Assembly (NCBI GenBank): GCA_910588845.1
Contig: CAJURU010000004.1
Span: 110,389-174,388 of the forward strand
Length of the DNA stretch: 64,000 bases
Reading direction: 5' to 3'
DNA from: an uncultured Lachnospiraceae bacterium
GTDB lineage: Bacteria > Bacillota > Clostridia > Lachnospirales > Lachnospiraceae
Position numbers and translations under genes: made by a program. This document shows, in pieces, positions 40,623 to 49,714 of this stretch; the first letter of the stretch is position 1, and every line of letters begins with the position of its first letter. Below the pieces are notes generated by a model. The model was given only the letters and a program-made list of their open reading frames with translations, did no database searches and was not told the origin of the DNA.

Positions 40623-41804
40623 ATGAAGAAAAACATTTATCAGCTGCTGAATGAAGTGGAAACTGATTTCAGGGAATATGAGCAGACAGAATTGTCCTCC
40701 CGGGAAAAAGATTATCATAAACAGAAGGTTTTGATGGAGGTAAGAAGAATGGGAAATAAGGAAAATAAAAATAAAAAAGGCAGAGTATGGAAAGCGGCGG
40801 CAGGGATGGCGGCAGCATGTGCGGTAGCGGTCGGCGTTACAAGTTTGGCAAACCCGGTTTTGGCGAAAGAGATTTTCAGCAATGTATTTGGCAATCTAGT
40901 TGAAAATGCGCAGGGTGAGAAATACGAGAAAGAAGATACAGAAATGTATACGAAGCTTGGCAAGAGCGCAACGGCTATCCAGGATGAAGTGAGTAAGCAG
41001 CAGGAACAGGGCAGTTATGTGACGACTATGGAGAATAATGGCGTGACAGTTTCCGTGTCCGACGTCTATTGCGACGGTTATGTCCTCTATTATACCGCAT
41101 CTATTAAAACCGATAACGAGGGTCTGAATAAGGCGGATGGTATTATCGTGGAGACGAAAGAGGGACAACGCAACCCATCTATATTTGTAGATGGCGCCCA
41201 GTTGTCAGGCTATTCCTCCAAAGCATTTGATAAATCCAAGGACGGCTCTTTTGTAACGATTAACCAGATCGACTTGATAAATCCGACTGATGCTCAGGAG
41301 AAGGCGATTGATTTGAAGGTTGGCGAAAAAGATACGCTTGTCGTAGACTGGGACGTAAAGCAGTTCGTAGGTTACCTCTGGGATCAGTGGGAGGAATCAG
41401 GAGAATATGTGAGTACAGGCAAAGTGGAAGGCGACTGGCATCTGAGATTCCCGGTAACCGTTGACAAATCAAACAATGAGTCCTTCGATATTAATAAAGA
41501 AGAAAATGGAATTACCGTGAAGAGCGCAGTGAAAACGAAGGCGGGGCTTGTCGTTGAGGTTGAACTTCCTGATTTCACTAAGGCTCCGTATAACGACCCA
41601 TACAACGACCCCTATGTGGGAATTAAGGACAGCCAGGGCAATTGGCTCCAGTGGATGAACCAGAGGACGGATATGCATGAGGACGGCACGTCAACCATGC
41701 AGATTATGGTGCTCTACGATGGAGAGCAGGATTTGACCTTTGAGGTGACGACAAAAGATGAAGAACCGGTCACCCTTGCCAATATTGGCTTCCAGGTTCC
41801 GTAA
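40623..41804 (+). CDS. DUF4179-type membrane protein, probable anti-sigma factor
   Basis: 393 residues from ATG 40623 (ATG 40620 is also possible). A cytoplasmic N-terminus of about 50 residues (IYQLLNEVETDFREYEQTEL) precedes one membrane helix (KAAAGMAAACAVAVGVTSLA) and a large outside domain with DUF4179-like segments (NNGVTVSVSDVYCDGYVLYYT). The family is coupled to ECF sigma factors in Clostridia. It probably holds the sigma factor at the membrane until an envelope signal is sensed (inference). A terminator follows at 41832. Confidence 0.8.
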   Translation: MKKNIYQLLNEVETDFREYEQTELSSREKDYHKQKVLMEVRRMGNKENKNKKGRVWKAAAGMAAACAVAVGVTSLANPVLAKEIFSNVFGNLVENAQGEKYEKEDTEMYTKLGKSATAIQDEVSKQQEQGSYVTTMENNGVTVSVSDVYCDGYVLYYTASIKTDNEGLNKADGIIVETKEGQRNPSIFVDGAQLSGYSSKAFDKSKDGSFVTINQIDLINPTDAQEKAIDLKVGEKDTLVVDWDVKQFVGYLWDQWEESGEYVSTGKVEGDWHLRFPVTVDKSNNESFDINKEENGITVKSAVKTKAGLVVEVELPDFTKAPYNDPYNDPYVGIKDSQGNWLQWMNQRTDMHEDGTSTMQIMVLYDGEQDLTFEVTTKDEEPVTLANIGFQVP

Positions 41805-41831
41805 AGAAGCTACAGATAAAAATGTGAGAAG

Positions 41832-41862
41832 CAAAAGGTGCAGGCTTGGCCTGTGCCTTTTG
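41832..41862 (+). terminator. Terminator after the sigma/anti-sigma operon
   Basis: CAAAAGGTGCAGGC pairs with GCCTGTGCCTTTTG around TTG, one G-U pair, followed by TTATG. Confidence 0.7.
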
Positions 41863-41877
41863 TTATGAAAATAATCC

Positions 41878-41907
41878 TTGACATTGAATAAGCGGTTGTG
41901 CTATCAT
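41878..41907 (+). promoter_or_regulatory. Predicted promoter of rpoBC
   Basis: TTGACA (41878-41883), 18-base spacer, TATCAT (41902-41907), 78 bp before the rpoB start. It gives rpoBC transcription separate from rplJL. Confidence 0.7.
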
Positions 41908-41984
41908 ATAGGATGCACTATTGTGGTAACGTGTACTCATTGCCAGGCAGTAGGCAGAATATAAAAACGAGAGGTGAAACGTCA

Positions 41985-44900
41985 ATGGAGAAAAACAGAA
42001 TACGTCCGATTAAAGCAGGAAAAAGCGTTCGTATGAGTTACTCGCGACAAAAGGAAGTATTAGAAATGCCGAACCTGATCGAGGTTCAGAAGAATTCTTA
42101 CAACTGGTTTATCAGTGAAGGATTAAAAGAAGTATTTGCTGATATTTCTCCCATCGCAGACTACAGCGGACAGTTGAGTCTGGAATTTGTTGGTTTTACA
42201 TTGTGCGAAGACGATGTCAAATACTCGATCGCAGAGTGTAAAGAGCGAGATGCAACCTATGCTGCACCCTTGAAAGTAAAAGTAAGATTTTACAACAAAG
42301 AGGCGGTAGAAGAGGTTAAAGATTATGAAATCTTCATGGGCGATTTACCACTTATGACGGAGACGGGAACTTTCGTGATCAACGGTGCGGAACGTGTTAT
42401 TGTAAGCCAGTTGGTGCGTTCTCCCGGCATTTATTATGGAATTGCGCACGACAAGGTGGGCAAGACCTTATATTCCTGCACTGTAATTCCCAACCGAGGC
42501 GCATGGTTGGAGTATGAGACGGACTCCAATGATGTATTTTATGTGCGCGTGGACAGAACGAGGAAAGTACCGGTTACTGTCTTAATTCGTGCGCTTGGGA
42601 TTGGCACCAATCAGGAGATTGTTGACTTATTTGGAGAAGAGCCCAAGATTATTGCCAGCTTTGGCAAAGACGTTGCTACCAATTACCAGGAAGGTCTTTT
42701 GGAATTGTACAAGAAGATCCGTCCCGGAGAGCCGCTTACCGTGGAGAGCGCGGAGAGCTTGATTAATGCCATGTTCTTCGATCCCAGACGGTATGATTTG
42801 GCGAAGGTCGGAAGATATAAATTTAACAAAAAGCTGTCTTTGCGCAACCGTATTCACGGACAGGTTCTTGCCGAGGACGTGATTGATGAGACGACAGGTG
42901 AGATTGTCGCTGAAAAGGGAACCACCGTGAACCGTGAGCTCGCGGATGCGATTCAGAACACGGCAGTTCCGTATGTATGGATTCATGGCGAGGAGCGCAA
43001 TATCAAAGTGCTGTCCAATTTGATGGTGGATGTGACGAATTATGTTGATGTTACGCAGGAAGAGGCAAGGAGCCTGGGGATTACAGAATTAGTATATTAC
43101 CCGGTTTTAGAGAAAATATTAGAAGAAAACGAGAGTTTAGAAGATATAAAAGATGCGCTTCACAGAAATGCGGCAGATTTGATTCCTAAGCATATTACCA
43201 GGGAAGATATTTTAGCTTCCATCAACTATAATATGCATCTGGAATACGGTCTGGGAAATGACGACGATATTGACCATTTGGGTAATCGTCGTATTCGTGC
43301 TGTTGGAGAATTGTTGCAGAACCAGTACCGTATTGGGTTATCCAGAATGGAGCGTGTTGTCCGTGAGAGGATGACGACTCAGGATTTGCAGGGAATTTCT
43401 CCGCAGAGCTTGATTAATATTAAACCGGTGACAGCGGCGGTGAAGGAATTCTTTGGTTCCTCGCAGTTGTCACAGTTCATGGATCAGAATAACCCTCTGG
43501 GAGAGTTGACGCACAAGAGGCGTTTGTCTGCATTGGGACCTGGCGGTCTGTCCAGGGACCGCGCCGGATTTGAGGTGCGTGACGTGCATTATTCCCATTA
43601 TGGAAGAATGTGCCCGATTGAGACCCCTGAAGGTCCGAATATCGGTCTGATTAACTCTCTGGCGACGTATGCCAGAATTAACGAGTACGGTTTTGTGGAA
43701 GCGCCTTACCGTAAGATTGATAAATCAGATCCCAAGAATCCGCGCGTTACAGATGAAGTAATCTATATGACGGCAGATGAGGAAGATAATTATCATGTAG
43801 CGCAGGCAAACGAGGCGCTCGACGCAGAAGGCCATTTCGTGCGTAACTCCGTTTCCGGCCGTTACCGCGAGGAGACACAGGAGTATGAGAAGGCAATGTT
43901 TGATTACATGGACGTATCGCCGAAGATGGTGTTCTCCGTGGCGACGGCATTGATTCCCTTCCTGGAAAATGATGATGCAAACCGTGCGTTGATGGGTTCT
44001 AACATGCAGCGTCAGGCTGTGCCGCTTTTGACTACGGAAGCTCCGGCAGTGGGAACTGGTATGGAGACGAAAGCAGCGGAGGATTCCGGCGTCTGCGTGC
44101 TGGCGAAGCGTGCCGGCGTCGTAGAGCGTGCTGTTTCCAATGAGATTACGGTTAAAACGGAAGATGGCAACCGCGACGTCTATAAATTGACGAAATTTTT
44201 ACGAAGCAACCAGTCGAACTGCTATAACCAGAGACCGATTGTATTTAAGGGTGATAGAGTAGAACAGGGACAGGTGATTGCAGACGGCCCCTCCACTTCC
44301 AACGGCGAACTTGCATTGGGCAAGAATCCGCTGATTGGTTTTATGACCTGGGAGGGATACAATTACGAGGACGCTGTCCTTTTGAGTGAAAGATTAGTAC
44401 AGGAGGATGTTTACACATCCGTTCATATAGAGGAGTATGAGGCGGAGGCGCGCGATACTAAGCTGGGACCGGAAGAGATTACAAGGGACGTTCCAGGTGT
44501 CGGCGATGATGCGCTCAAAGATTTGGATGAGCGGGGAATTATCCGCATTGGCGCGGAAGTGCGTGCCGGGGATATTCTCGTGGGTAAGGTAACGCCCAAG
44601 GGAGAGACGGAACTGACCGCAGAAGAACGCCTGCTGCGCGCAATTTTTGGTGAGAAAGCGCGTGAGGTCCGTGATACTTCCCTCAAGGTTCCGCATGGTG
44701 AATATGGTATTGTCGTTGACGCCAAGGTATTTACCAGGGACAACGGTGACGAACTGTCGCCGGGAGTGAATCAGGCAGTCCGTATTTACATCGCCCAGAA
44801 GAGAAAGATTTCTGTGGGTGATAAGATGGCTGGACGTCATGGTAACAAGGGTGTCGTTTCCAGGGTGCTTCCGGTGGAGGATATGCCGTTTCTGCCGAAT

Positions 44901-45860
44901 GGACGTCCGCTGGATATCGTGTTGAATCCGCTGGGCGTGCCGTCGCGTATGAATATCGGGCAGGTATTGGAGATCCATTTGAGCCTGGCGGCGAAAGCGC
45001 TGGGATTTAATATAGCCACGCCGGTTTTTGACGGCGCGGACGAGAACGATATTATGGATACCCTGGATTTGGCGAACGATTATGTGAACCTGTCCTGGGA
45101 AGAGTTTGAGGCAAAGCACAAGCAGGAATTGCTTCCCGAGGTCTTGGAGTATCTTTATGAAAACAGGGAGCACAGAGAAGTGTGGAAGGGCGTACCGCTC
45201 TCCCGTGACGGTAAGGTCAGGCTGCGCGACGGAAGGACGGGAGAATATTTCGACAGTCCGGTTACGATTGGGCACATGCATTATCTGAAACTGCACCATC
45301 TGGTAGACGATAAGATTCATGCGCGTTCTACCGGACCGTACTCACTGGTAACGCAGCAGCCGTTGGGCGGTAAGGCTCAGTTCGGCGGACAGCGTTTTGG
45401 AGAGATGGAGGTTTGGGCTCTGGAAGCGTACGGCGCATCTTATACCTTACAGGAGATTTTGACTGTGAAGTCGGATGACGTTATCGGACGTGTGAAGACC
45501 TACGAAGCGATCATTAAAGGCGACAATATTCCCAAACCGGGTATTCCGGAATCCTTTAAGGTGCTTTTGAAGGAGCTTCAGTCATTGGGGCTTGATGTGA
45601 AAGTTCTGGACGAGAACAGAGAAGAGATAGAGTTGATGGAAACCAGCGAGTATGGCAACACCGATTTGAATTCCATTATTGCAGGAGACCGCAATTTTGC
45701 CTTTGAGGAGGAGGAATCCTTTGGTGAAATGGGCTTCAGCAAGCAGGAGTTTAATGAGGAGAGCGAAGAGCTGGTTGATATAGAAGAAGAGGATGATGAG
45801 GAAGAGGATGCGTTGGAACTAGAGGATGATTTCGCCGAGTTTGAGGATGTTCTTGAATAG
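41985..45860 (+). CDS. rpoB: RNA polymerase beta subunit
   Basis: 1291 residues from ATG 41985 after GAGAGGTGAAA; an upstream in-frame extension to 41898 overlaps the promoter and is rejected. The rifampicin region is intact (SSQLSQFMDQNNPLGELTHKRRLSALGPGGLSRDRAGFEV read in pieces), as are GPNIGLINSLATYARIN and the C-terminal GGKAQFGGQRFGEMEVWALEAYGA. It ends in a highly acidic tail (ELVDIEEEDDEEEDALELE...). It is the catalytic beta subunit of RNA polymerase, 21 bp before rpoC. Confidence 0.98.
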   Translation: MEKNRIRPIKAGKSVRMSYSRQKEVLEMPNLIEVQKNSYNWFISEGLKEVFADISPIADYSGQLSLEFVGFTLCEDDVKYSIAECKERDATYAAPLKVKVRFYNKEAVEEVKDYEIFMGDLPLMTETGTFVINGAERVIVSQLVRSPGIYYGIAHDKVGKTLYSCTVIPNRGAWLEYETDSNDVFYVRVDRTRKVPVTVLIRALGIGTNQEIVDLFGEEPKIIASFGKDVATNYQEGLLELYKKIRPGEPLTVESAESLINAMFFDPRRYDLAKVGRYKFNKKLSLRNRIHGQVLAEDVIDETTGEIVAEKGTTVNRELADAIQNTAVPYVWIHGEERNIKVLSNLMVDVTNYVDVTQEEARSLGITELVYYPVLEKILEENESLEDIKDALHRNAADLIPKHITREDILASINYNMHLEYGLGNDDDIDHLGNRRIRAVGELLQNQYRIGLSRMERVVRERMTTQDLQGISPQSLINIKPVTAAVKEFFGSSQLSQFMDQNNPLGELTHKRRLSALGPGGLSRDRAGFEVRDVHYSHYGRMCPIETPEGPNIGLINSLATYARINEYGFVEAPYRKIDKSDPKNPRVTDEVIYMTADEEDNYHVAQANEALDAEGHFVRNSVSGRYREETQEYEKAMFDYMDVSPKMVFSVATALIPFLENDDANRALMGSNMQRQAVPLLTTEAPAVGTGMETKAAEDSGVCVLAKRAGVVERAVSNEITVKTEDGNRDVYKLTKFLRSNQSNCYNQRPIVFKGDRVEQGQVIADGPSTSNGELALGKNPLIGFMTWEGYNYEDAVLLSERLVQEDVYTSVHIEEYEAEARDTKLGPEEITRDVPGVGDDALKDLDERGIIRIGAEVRAGDILVGKVTPKGETELTAEERLLRAIFGEKAREVRDTSLKVPHGEYGIVVDAKVFTRDNGDELSPGVNQAVRIYIAQKRKISVGDKMAGRHGNKGVVSRVLPVEDMPFLPNGRPLDIVLNPLGVPSRMNIGQVLEIHLSLAAKALGFNIATPVFDGADENDIMDTLDLANDYVNLSWEEFEAKHKQELLPEVLEYLYENREHREVWKGVPLSRDGKVRLRDGRTGEYFDSPVTIGHMHYLKLHHLVDDKIHARSTGPYSLVTQQPLGGKAQFGGQRFGEMEVWALEAYGASYTLQEILTVKSDDVIGRVKTYEAIIKGDNIPKPGIPESFKVLLKELQSLGLDVKVLDENREEIELMETSEYGNTDLNSIIAGDRNFAFEEEESFGEMGFSKQEFNEESEELVDIEEEDDEEEDALELEDDFAEFEDVLE

Positions 45861-45881
45861 AGAATAGAAGGGAGAGTCACC

Positions 45882-48800
45882 ATGCCAGAAGCAATGAATA
45901 AAGAGAAATACCAGCCAATCACGTTTGACGCCATTAAGATTGGCCTGGCGTCACCTGAAAAAATCCGCGAGTGGTCCAGAGGCGAGGTAAAGAAGCCGGA
46001 GACCATCAACTATAGAACCCTGAAACCAGAAAAGGACGGTTTGTTCTGCGAGAAAATTTTCGGACCTAGCAAGGACTGGGAGTGCCATTGCGGAAAATAC
46101 AAGAAAATCCGTTATAAGGGCGTTGTCTGCGATCGCTGCGGCGTAGAGATTACGAAAGCGAGCGTGCGCAGGGAAAGGATGGGGCATATCGAGCTTGCAG
46201 CCCCCGTGTCCCATATCTGGTATTTTAAGGGAATCCCCAGCCGTATGGGGTTAGTTCTGGATTTATCCCCCAGGACGTTAGAGAAAGTATTGTATTTTGC
46301 ATCTTATATTGTTTTAGATAAGGGAAGCAGCGACTTGCAGTACAAACAAGTTTTGACGGAAGCCGAGTACCAGGAGGCAAGGGAGAAATTTGGCGCTGAT
46401 TTCCGCGTGGGAATGGGCGCAGAATCCATCAAGGAGCTGTTAGAGGCCATTGATTTGGAAAAAGATGCGCTGGAATTAAAGACTGCTTTGAAGGACGCGA
46501 CCGGGCAGAAACGCGCCCGAATCATCAAGCGTCTGGAAGTAGTAGAGGCGTTCCGCGGTTCCGGAAACAAGCCGGAGTGGATGATTATGGATGTAATTCC
46601 TGTGATTCCACCCGATTTACGTCCGATGGTACAGTTGGACGGCGGGCGATTTGCGACCTCTGACCTGAACGATTTATACCGCCGTATTATTAACCGCAAT
46701 AACCGTCTGCGCAGGCTGTTAGAGCTGGGCGCGCCGGATATTATCGTCAGAAATGAGAAGAGAATGCTGCAAGAGGCAGTGGATGCGCTGATTGACAATG
46801 GACGCAGAGGCCGTCCGGTTACCGGACCCGGAAACCGCGCCCTCAAGTCGTTGTCCGATATGTTGAAGGGTAAATCAGGACGTTTCCGTCAGAATCTTCT
46901 TGGAAAACGTGTCGATTACTCCGGGCGTTCCGTTATCGTGGTGGGGCCGGAGTTAAAGATTTATCAGTGTGGATTGCCCAAGGAGATGGCAATTGAGCTG
47001 TTTAAGCCTTTCGTTATGAAAGAGCTTGTATATAATGGAGCGGCGCACAATATTAAGAGCGCCAAGAAAATGGTAGAGCGCCTCCAGCCGGAGGTGTGGG
47101 ATGTTTTGGAGGAAGTGATCAAAGAACATCCGGTTATGCTCAACCGCGCCCCCACGCTGCACAGATTAGGAATTCAGGCGTTTGAGCCTATTCTGGTAGA
47201 GGGTAAGGCAATTAAGCTGCATCCGTTGGTATGTACGGCGTTTAACGCGGACTTCGACGGAGACCAGATGGCGGTACATCTTCCGTTATCTGTAGAAGCG
47301 CAGTCAGAGTGCAGATTTTTATTGTTGTCGCCCAATAACCTTTTGAAGCCTTCGGACGGCGGGCCGGTGGCAGTTCCTTCCCAGGATATGGTGCTCGGAA
47401 TTTATTATCTGACGCAGGAAAGGCCGGGAGCGTTAGGCGAAGGAAAGTTTTTCAAGAATGTAAACGAGGCGATTCTCGCTTATGAGAATGAAGCCTTGAC
47501 ATTGCATTCCAGGATTACGGCGCGTATGCAGCGCACGACGCCGGAGGGTGAAGTCGTAAGCGGAAATGTGGAGTCCACGTTGGGACGTTTCATTTTCAAT
47601 GAGATTTTGCCGCAGGATTTAGGATTTGTAGACAGAAGCAAGCCGGAAGATTTTCTGAAGCTTGAAGTCGATTTCCATGTTGGGAAAAAGGGCTTAAAGC
47701 AGATTCTTGAGAAAGTCATCAATATTCATGGCGCCACGAAAACGGCAGAAGTGTTGGATAACATCAAAGCGATGGGATATAAGTATTCTACCAGGGCGGC
47801 GATGACGGTTTCCATTTCCGATATGACCGTGCCGGCGAAGAAACCGGAATTGATTCAGAATGCGCAGGACACGGTAGATAAGATTACCAAGAACTATAAG
47901 CGCGGCCTGATTACTGAGGAAGAGAGATATAAAGAAGTCGTTGAGACCTGGAAACAGACGGACGACATTTTGACAAAGGAACTTTTGGACGGCCTGGATA
48001 AGTATAATAACATCTATATGATGGCGGATTCCGGCGCCCGTGGTTCCGATAAACAGATCAAACAGCTCGCAGGAATGCGTGGTTTGATGGCTGATACGAC
48101 GGGACGTACGATTGAGCTGCCGATTAAGTCTAATTTCCGTGAGGGCCTGGACGTATTGGAGTATTTCATGTCGGCGCACGGAGCCCGCAAAGGTTTGTCC
48201 GATACGGCGCTGCGTACGGCGGACTCGGGATATTTGACAAGGCGTCTTGTCGACGTGTCACAGGAATTGATTATCCGCGATATTGACTGCTGTGAAGGCA
48301 AATCTATCCCGGGCATGTATGTGAAAGCGTTTATGGACGGCAAGGAAGAAATTGAGAGCTTGCAGGAGCGTATTACGGGACGCTTCTCCTGCGATACCAT
48401 CTGTGATGCAGAGGGGAATATCCTGGTAAAAGCAAACCATATGATTACGCCTAGACGGGCGGCGTTAGTTATGAGCAAGGGTGTGGATGAGAAGGGCGAA
48501 CCGCTTACCAAGGTTAAGATCCGTACCGTGCTGACCTGCCGTTCCCACAATGGAATCTGTGCGAAGTGTTATGGCGCGAACATGGCGACCGGCCAGGCAG
48601 TTCAGGTCGGAGAGTCTGTAGGCATTATCGCGGCGCAGTCGATTGGCGAGCCGGGTACACAGCTTACGATGCGTACCTTCCATACCGGCGGTGTTGCAGG
48701 AAACGATATCACACAGGGTCTTCCTCGTGTGGAGGAGCTTTTTGAGGCGCGTAAGCCAAAGGGTCTGGCGATTATCACAGAATTTGCAGGCGTCGCCACC

Positions 48801-49649
48801 ATCAAGGACACCAAGAAGAAGCGTGAAATCATTGTCACAAACGAGGAGACCGGAGAGATGAAGGCGTACCTGATTCCCTATGGCTCACGTATAAAGATTA
48901 TGGACGGCGCAATCTTAGAGGCCGGCGATGAACTGACCGAAGGTAGTGTGAACCCGCATGATATCTTGAAAATTAAGGGTGTGCGTGCCGTACAGGATTA
49001 TATGATTCAGGAAGTACAGCGCGTTTACCGTCTGCAAGGTGTGGAAATCAATGACAAGCATATTGAAGTGATTGTGCGTCAAATGTTAAAGAAAATCCGC
49101 ATTGAGAATAATGGAGATTCTGATTTCCTTCCGGGCACATTGGTAGATATTCTCGAATATGAGGACACGAATGAGAGATTGCAGGAGGAAGGGAAAGAGC
49201 CGGCGGACGGCAAACAAGTAATGCTTGGTATTACCAAGGCTTCCCTTGCTACGAATTCTTTCCTGTCTGCGGCGTCCTTCCAGGAGACAACGAAGGTGCT
49301 GACGGAGGCGGCGATAAAGGGTAAGGTAGACCCCCTGATTGGATTGAAAGAAAATGTTCTGATTGGTAAATTGATTCCTGCCGGAACGGGTATGAAACGT
49401 TACCATAATATCAAGCTTTCTACCGACATCAACCTTATGGATGATATCAATTTTGAGGAAGGCGAATTGGATTTCAGTTACGAGACCGGGGAGGCTCAGA
49501 CTGAACTTCCCAAGGAAGCACAGGATGAATTTTCAGAGAAAGTTCAGGATGAGCTCTCAAAAGAAACGCAGGATGCGTTCCCGGAAGAAATTCAAGATGA
49601 GTTTTCAAAGGAGCCTGTAGAGGAAATGGCAAAGACAGAGTTGGTATAA
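45882..49649 (+). CDS. rpoC: RNA polymerase beta' subunit
   Basis: 1255 residues. The N-terminal zinc site is CHCGKYKKIRYKGVVCDRCG (near residues 68-87), the catalytic Mg-binding NADFDGDQMAVH is near residue 456, and the second zinc site has CRSHNGICAKCYG. The bridge and trigger-loop region (SIGEPGTQLTMRTFHTGGVA) is intact. The C-terminus carries an unusual tail of five degenerate octapeptides ending QDEF/QDEL/QDAF/QDEF (49509-49628). A terminator follows. Confidence 0.98.
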   Translation: MPEAMNKEKYQPITFDAIKIGLASPEKIREWSRGEVKKPETINYRTLKPEKDGLFCEKIFGPSKDWECHCGKYKKIRYKGVVCDRCGVEITKASVRRERMGHIELAAPVSHIWYFKGIPSRMGLVLDLSPRTLEKVLYFASYIVLDKGSSDLQYKQVLTEAEYQEAREKFGADFRVGMGAESIKELLEAIDLEKDALELKTALKDATGQKRARIIKRLEVVEAFRGSGNKPEWMIMDVIPVIPPDLRPMVQLDGGRFATSDLNDLYRRIINRNNRLRRLLELGAPDIIVRNEKRMLQEAVDALIDNGRRGRPVTGPGNRALKSLSDMLKGKSGRFRQNLLGKRVDYSGRSVIVVGPELKIYQCGLPKEMAIELFKPFVMKELVYNGAAHNIKSAKKMVERLQPEVWDVLEEVIKEHPVMLNRAPTLHRLGIQAFEPILVEGKAIKLHPLVCTAFNADFDGDQMAVHLPLSVEAQSECRFLLLSPNNLLKPSDGGPVAVPSQDMVLGIYYLTQERPGALGEGKFFKNVNEAILAYENEALTLHSRITARMQRTTPEGEVVSGNVESTLGRFIFNEILPQDLGFVDRSKPEDFLKLEVDFHVGKKGLKQILEKVINIHGATKTAEVLDNIKAMGYKYSTRAAMTVSISDMTVPAKKPELIQNAQDTVDKITKNYKRGLITEEERYKEVVETWKQTDDILTKELLDGLDKYNNIYMMADSGARGSDKQIKQLAGMRGLMADTTGRTIELPIKSNFREGLDVLEYFMSAHGARKGLSDTALRTADSGYLTRRLVDVSQELIIRDIDCCEGKSIPGMYVKAFMDGKEEIESLQERITGRFSCDTICDAEGNILVKANHMITPRRAALVMSKGVDEKGEPLTKVKIRTVLTCRSHNGICAKCYGANMATGQAVQVGESVGIIAAQSIGEPGTQLTMRTFHTGGVAGNDITQGLPRVEELFEARKPKGLAIITEFAGVATIKDTKKKREIIVTNEETGEMKAYLIPYGSRIKIMDGAILEAGDELTEGSVNPHDILKIKGVRAVQDYMIQEVQRVYRLQGVEINDKHIEVIVRQMLKKIRIENNGDSDFLPGTLVDILEYEDTNERLQEEGKEPADGKQVMLGITKASLATNSFLSAASFQETTKVLTEAAIKGKVDPLIGLKENVLIGKLIPAGTGMKRYHNIKLSTDINLMDDINFEEGELDFSYETGEAQTELPKEAQDEFSEKVQDELSKETQDAFPEEIQDEFSKEPVEEMAKTELV

Positions 49650-49652
49650 GAT

Positions 49653-49691
49653 GATAAAAGCTTCATACGTTTGGACGTATGAGGCTTTTAT
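49653..49691 (+). terminator. Terminator after rpoC
   Basis: GATAAAAGCTTCATACG pairs with CGTATGAGGCTTTTATC around TTTGGA. Confidence 0.85.
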
Positions 49692-49714
49692 CTTATGTTA
49701 AGAAAGGAGAAGGT

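Noticed and set aside
41898..41984. Longer N-terminus for RpoB
   Set aside because: The extension overlaps the predicted promoter and lacks similarity to RpoB; ATG 41985 has the ribosome binding site.
43747..45320. Long minus-strand frames under rpoB
   Set aside because: They are produced by the codon bias of the highly expressed gene; no independent signals or family similarity.
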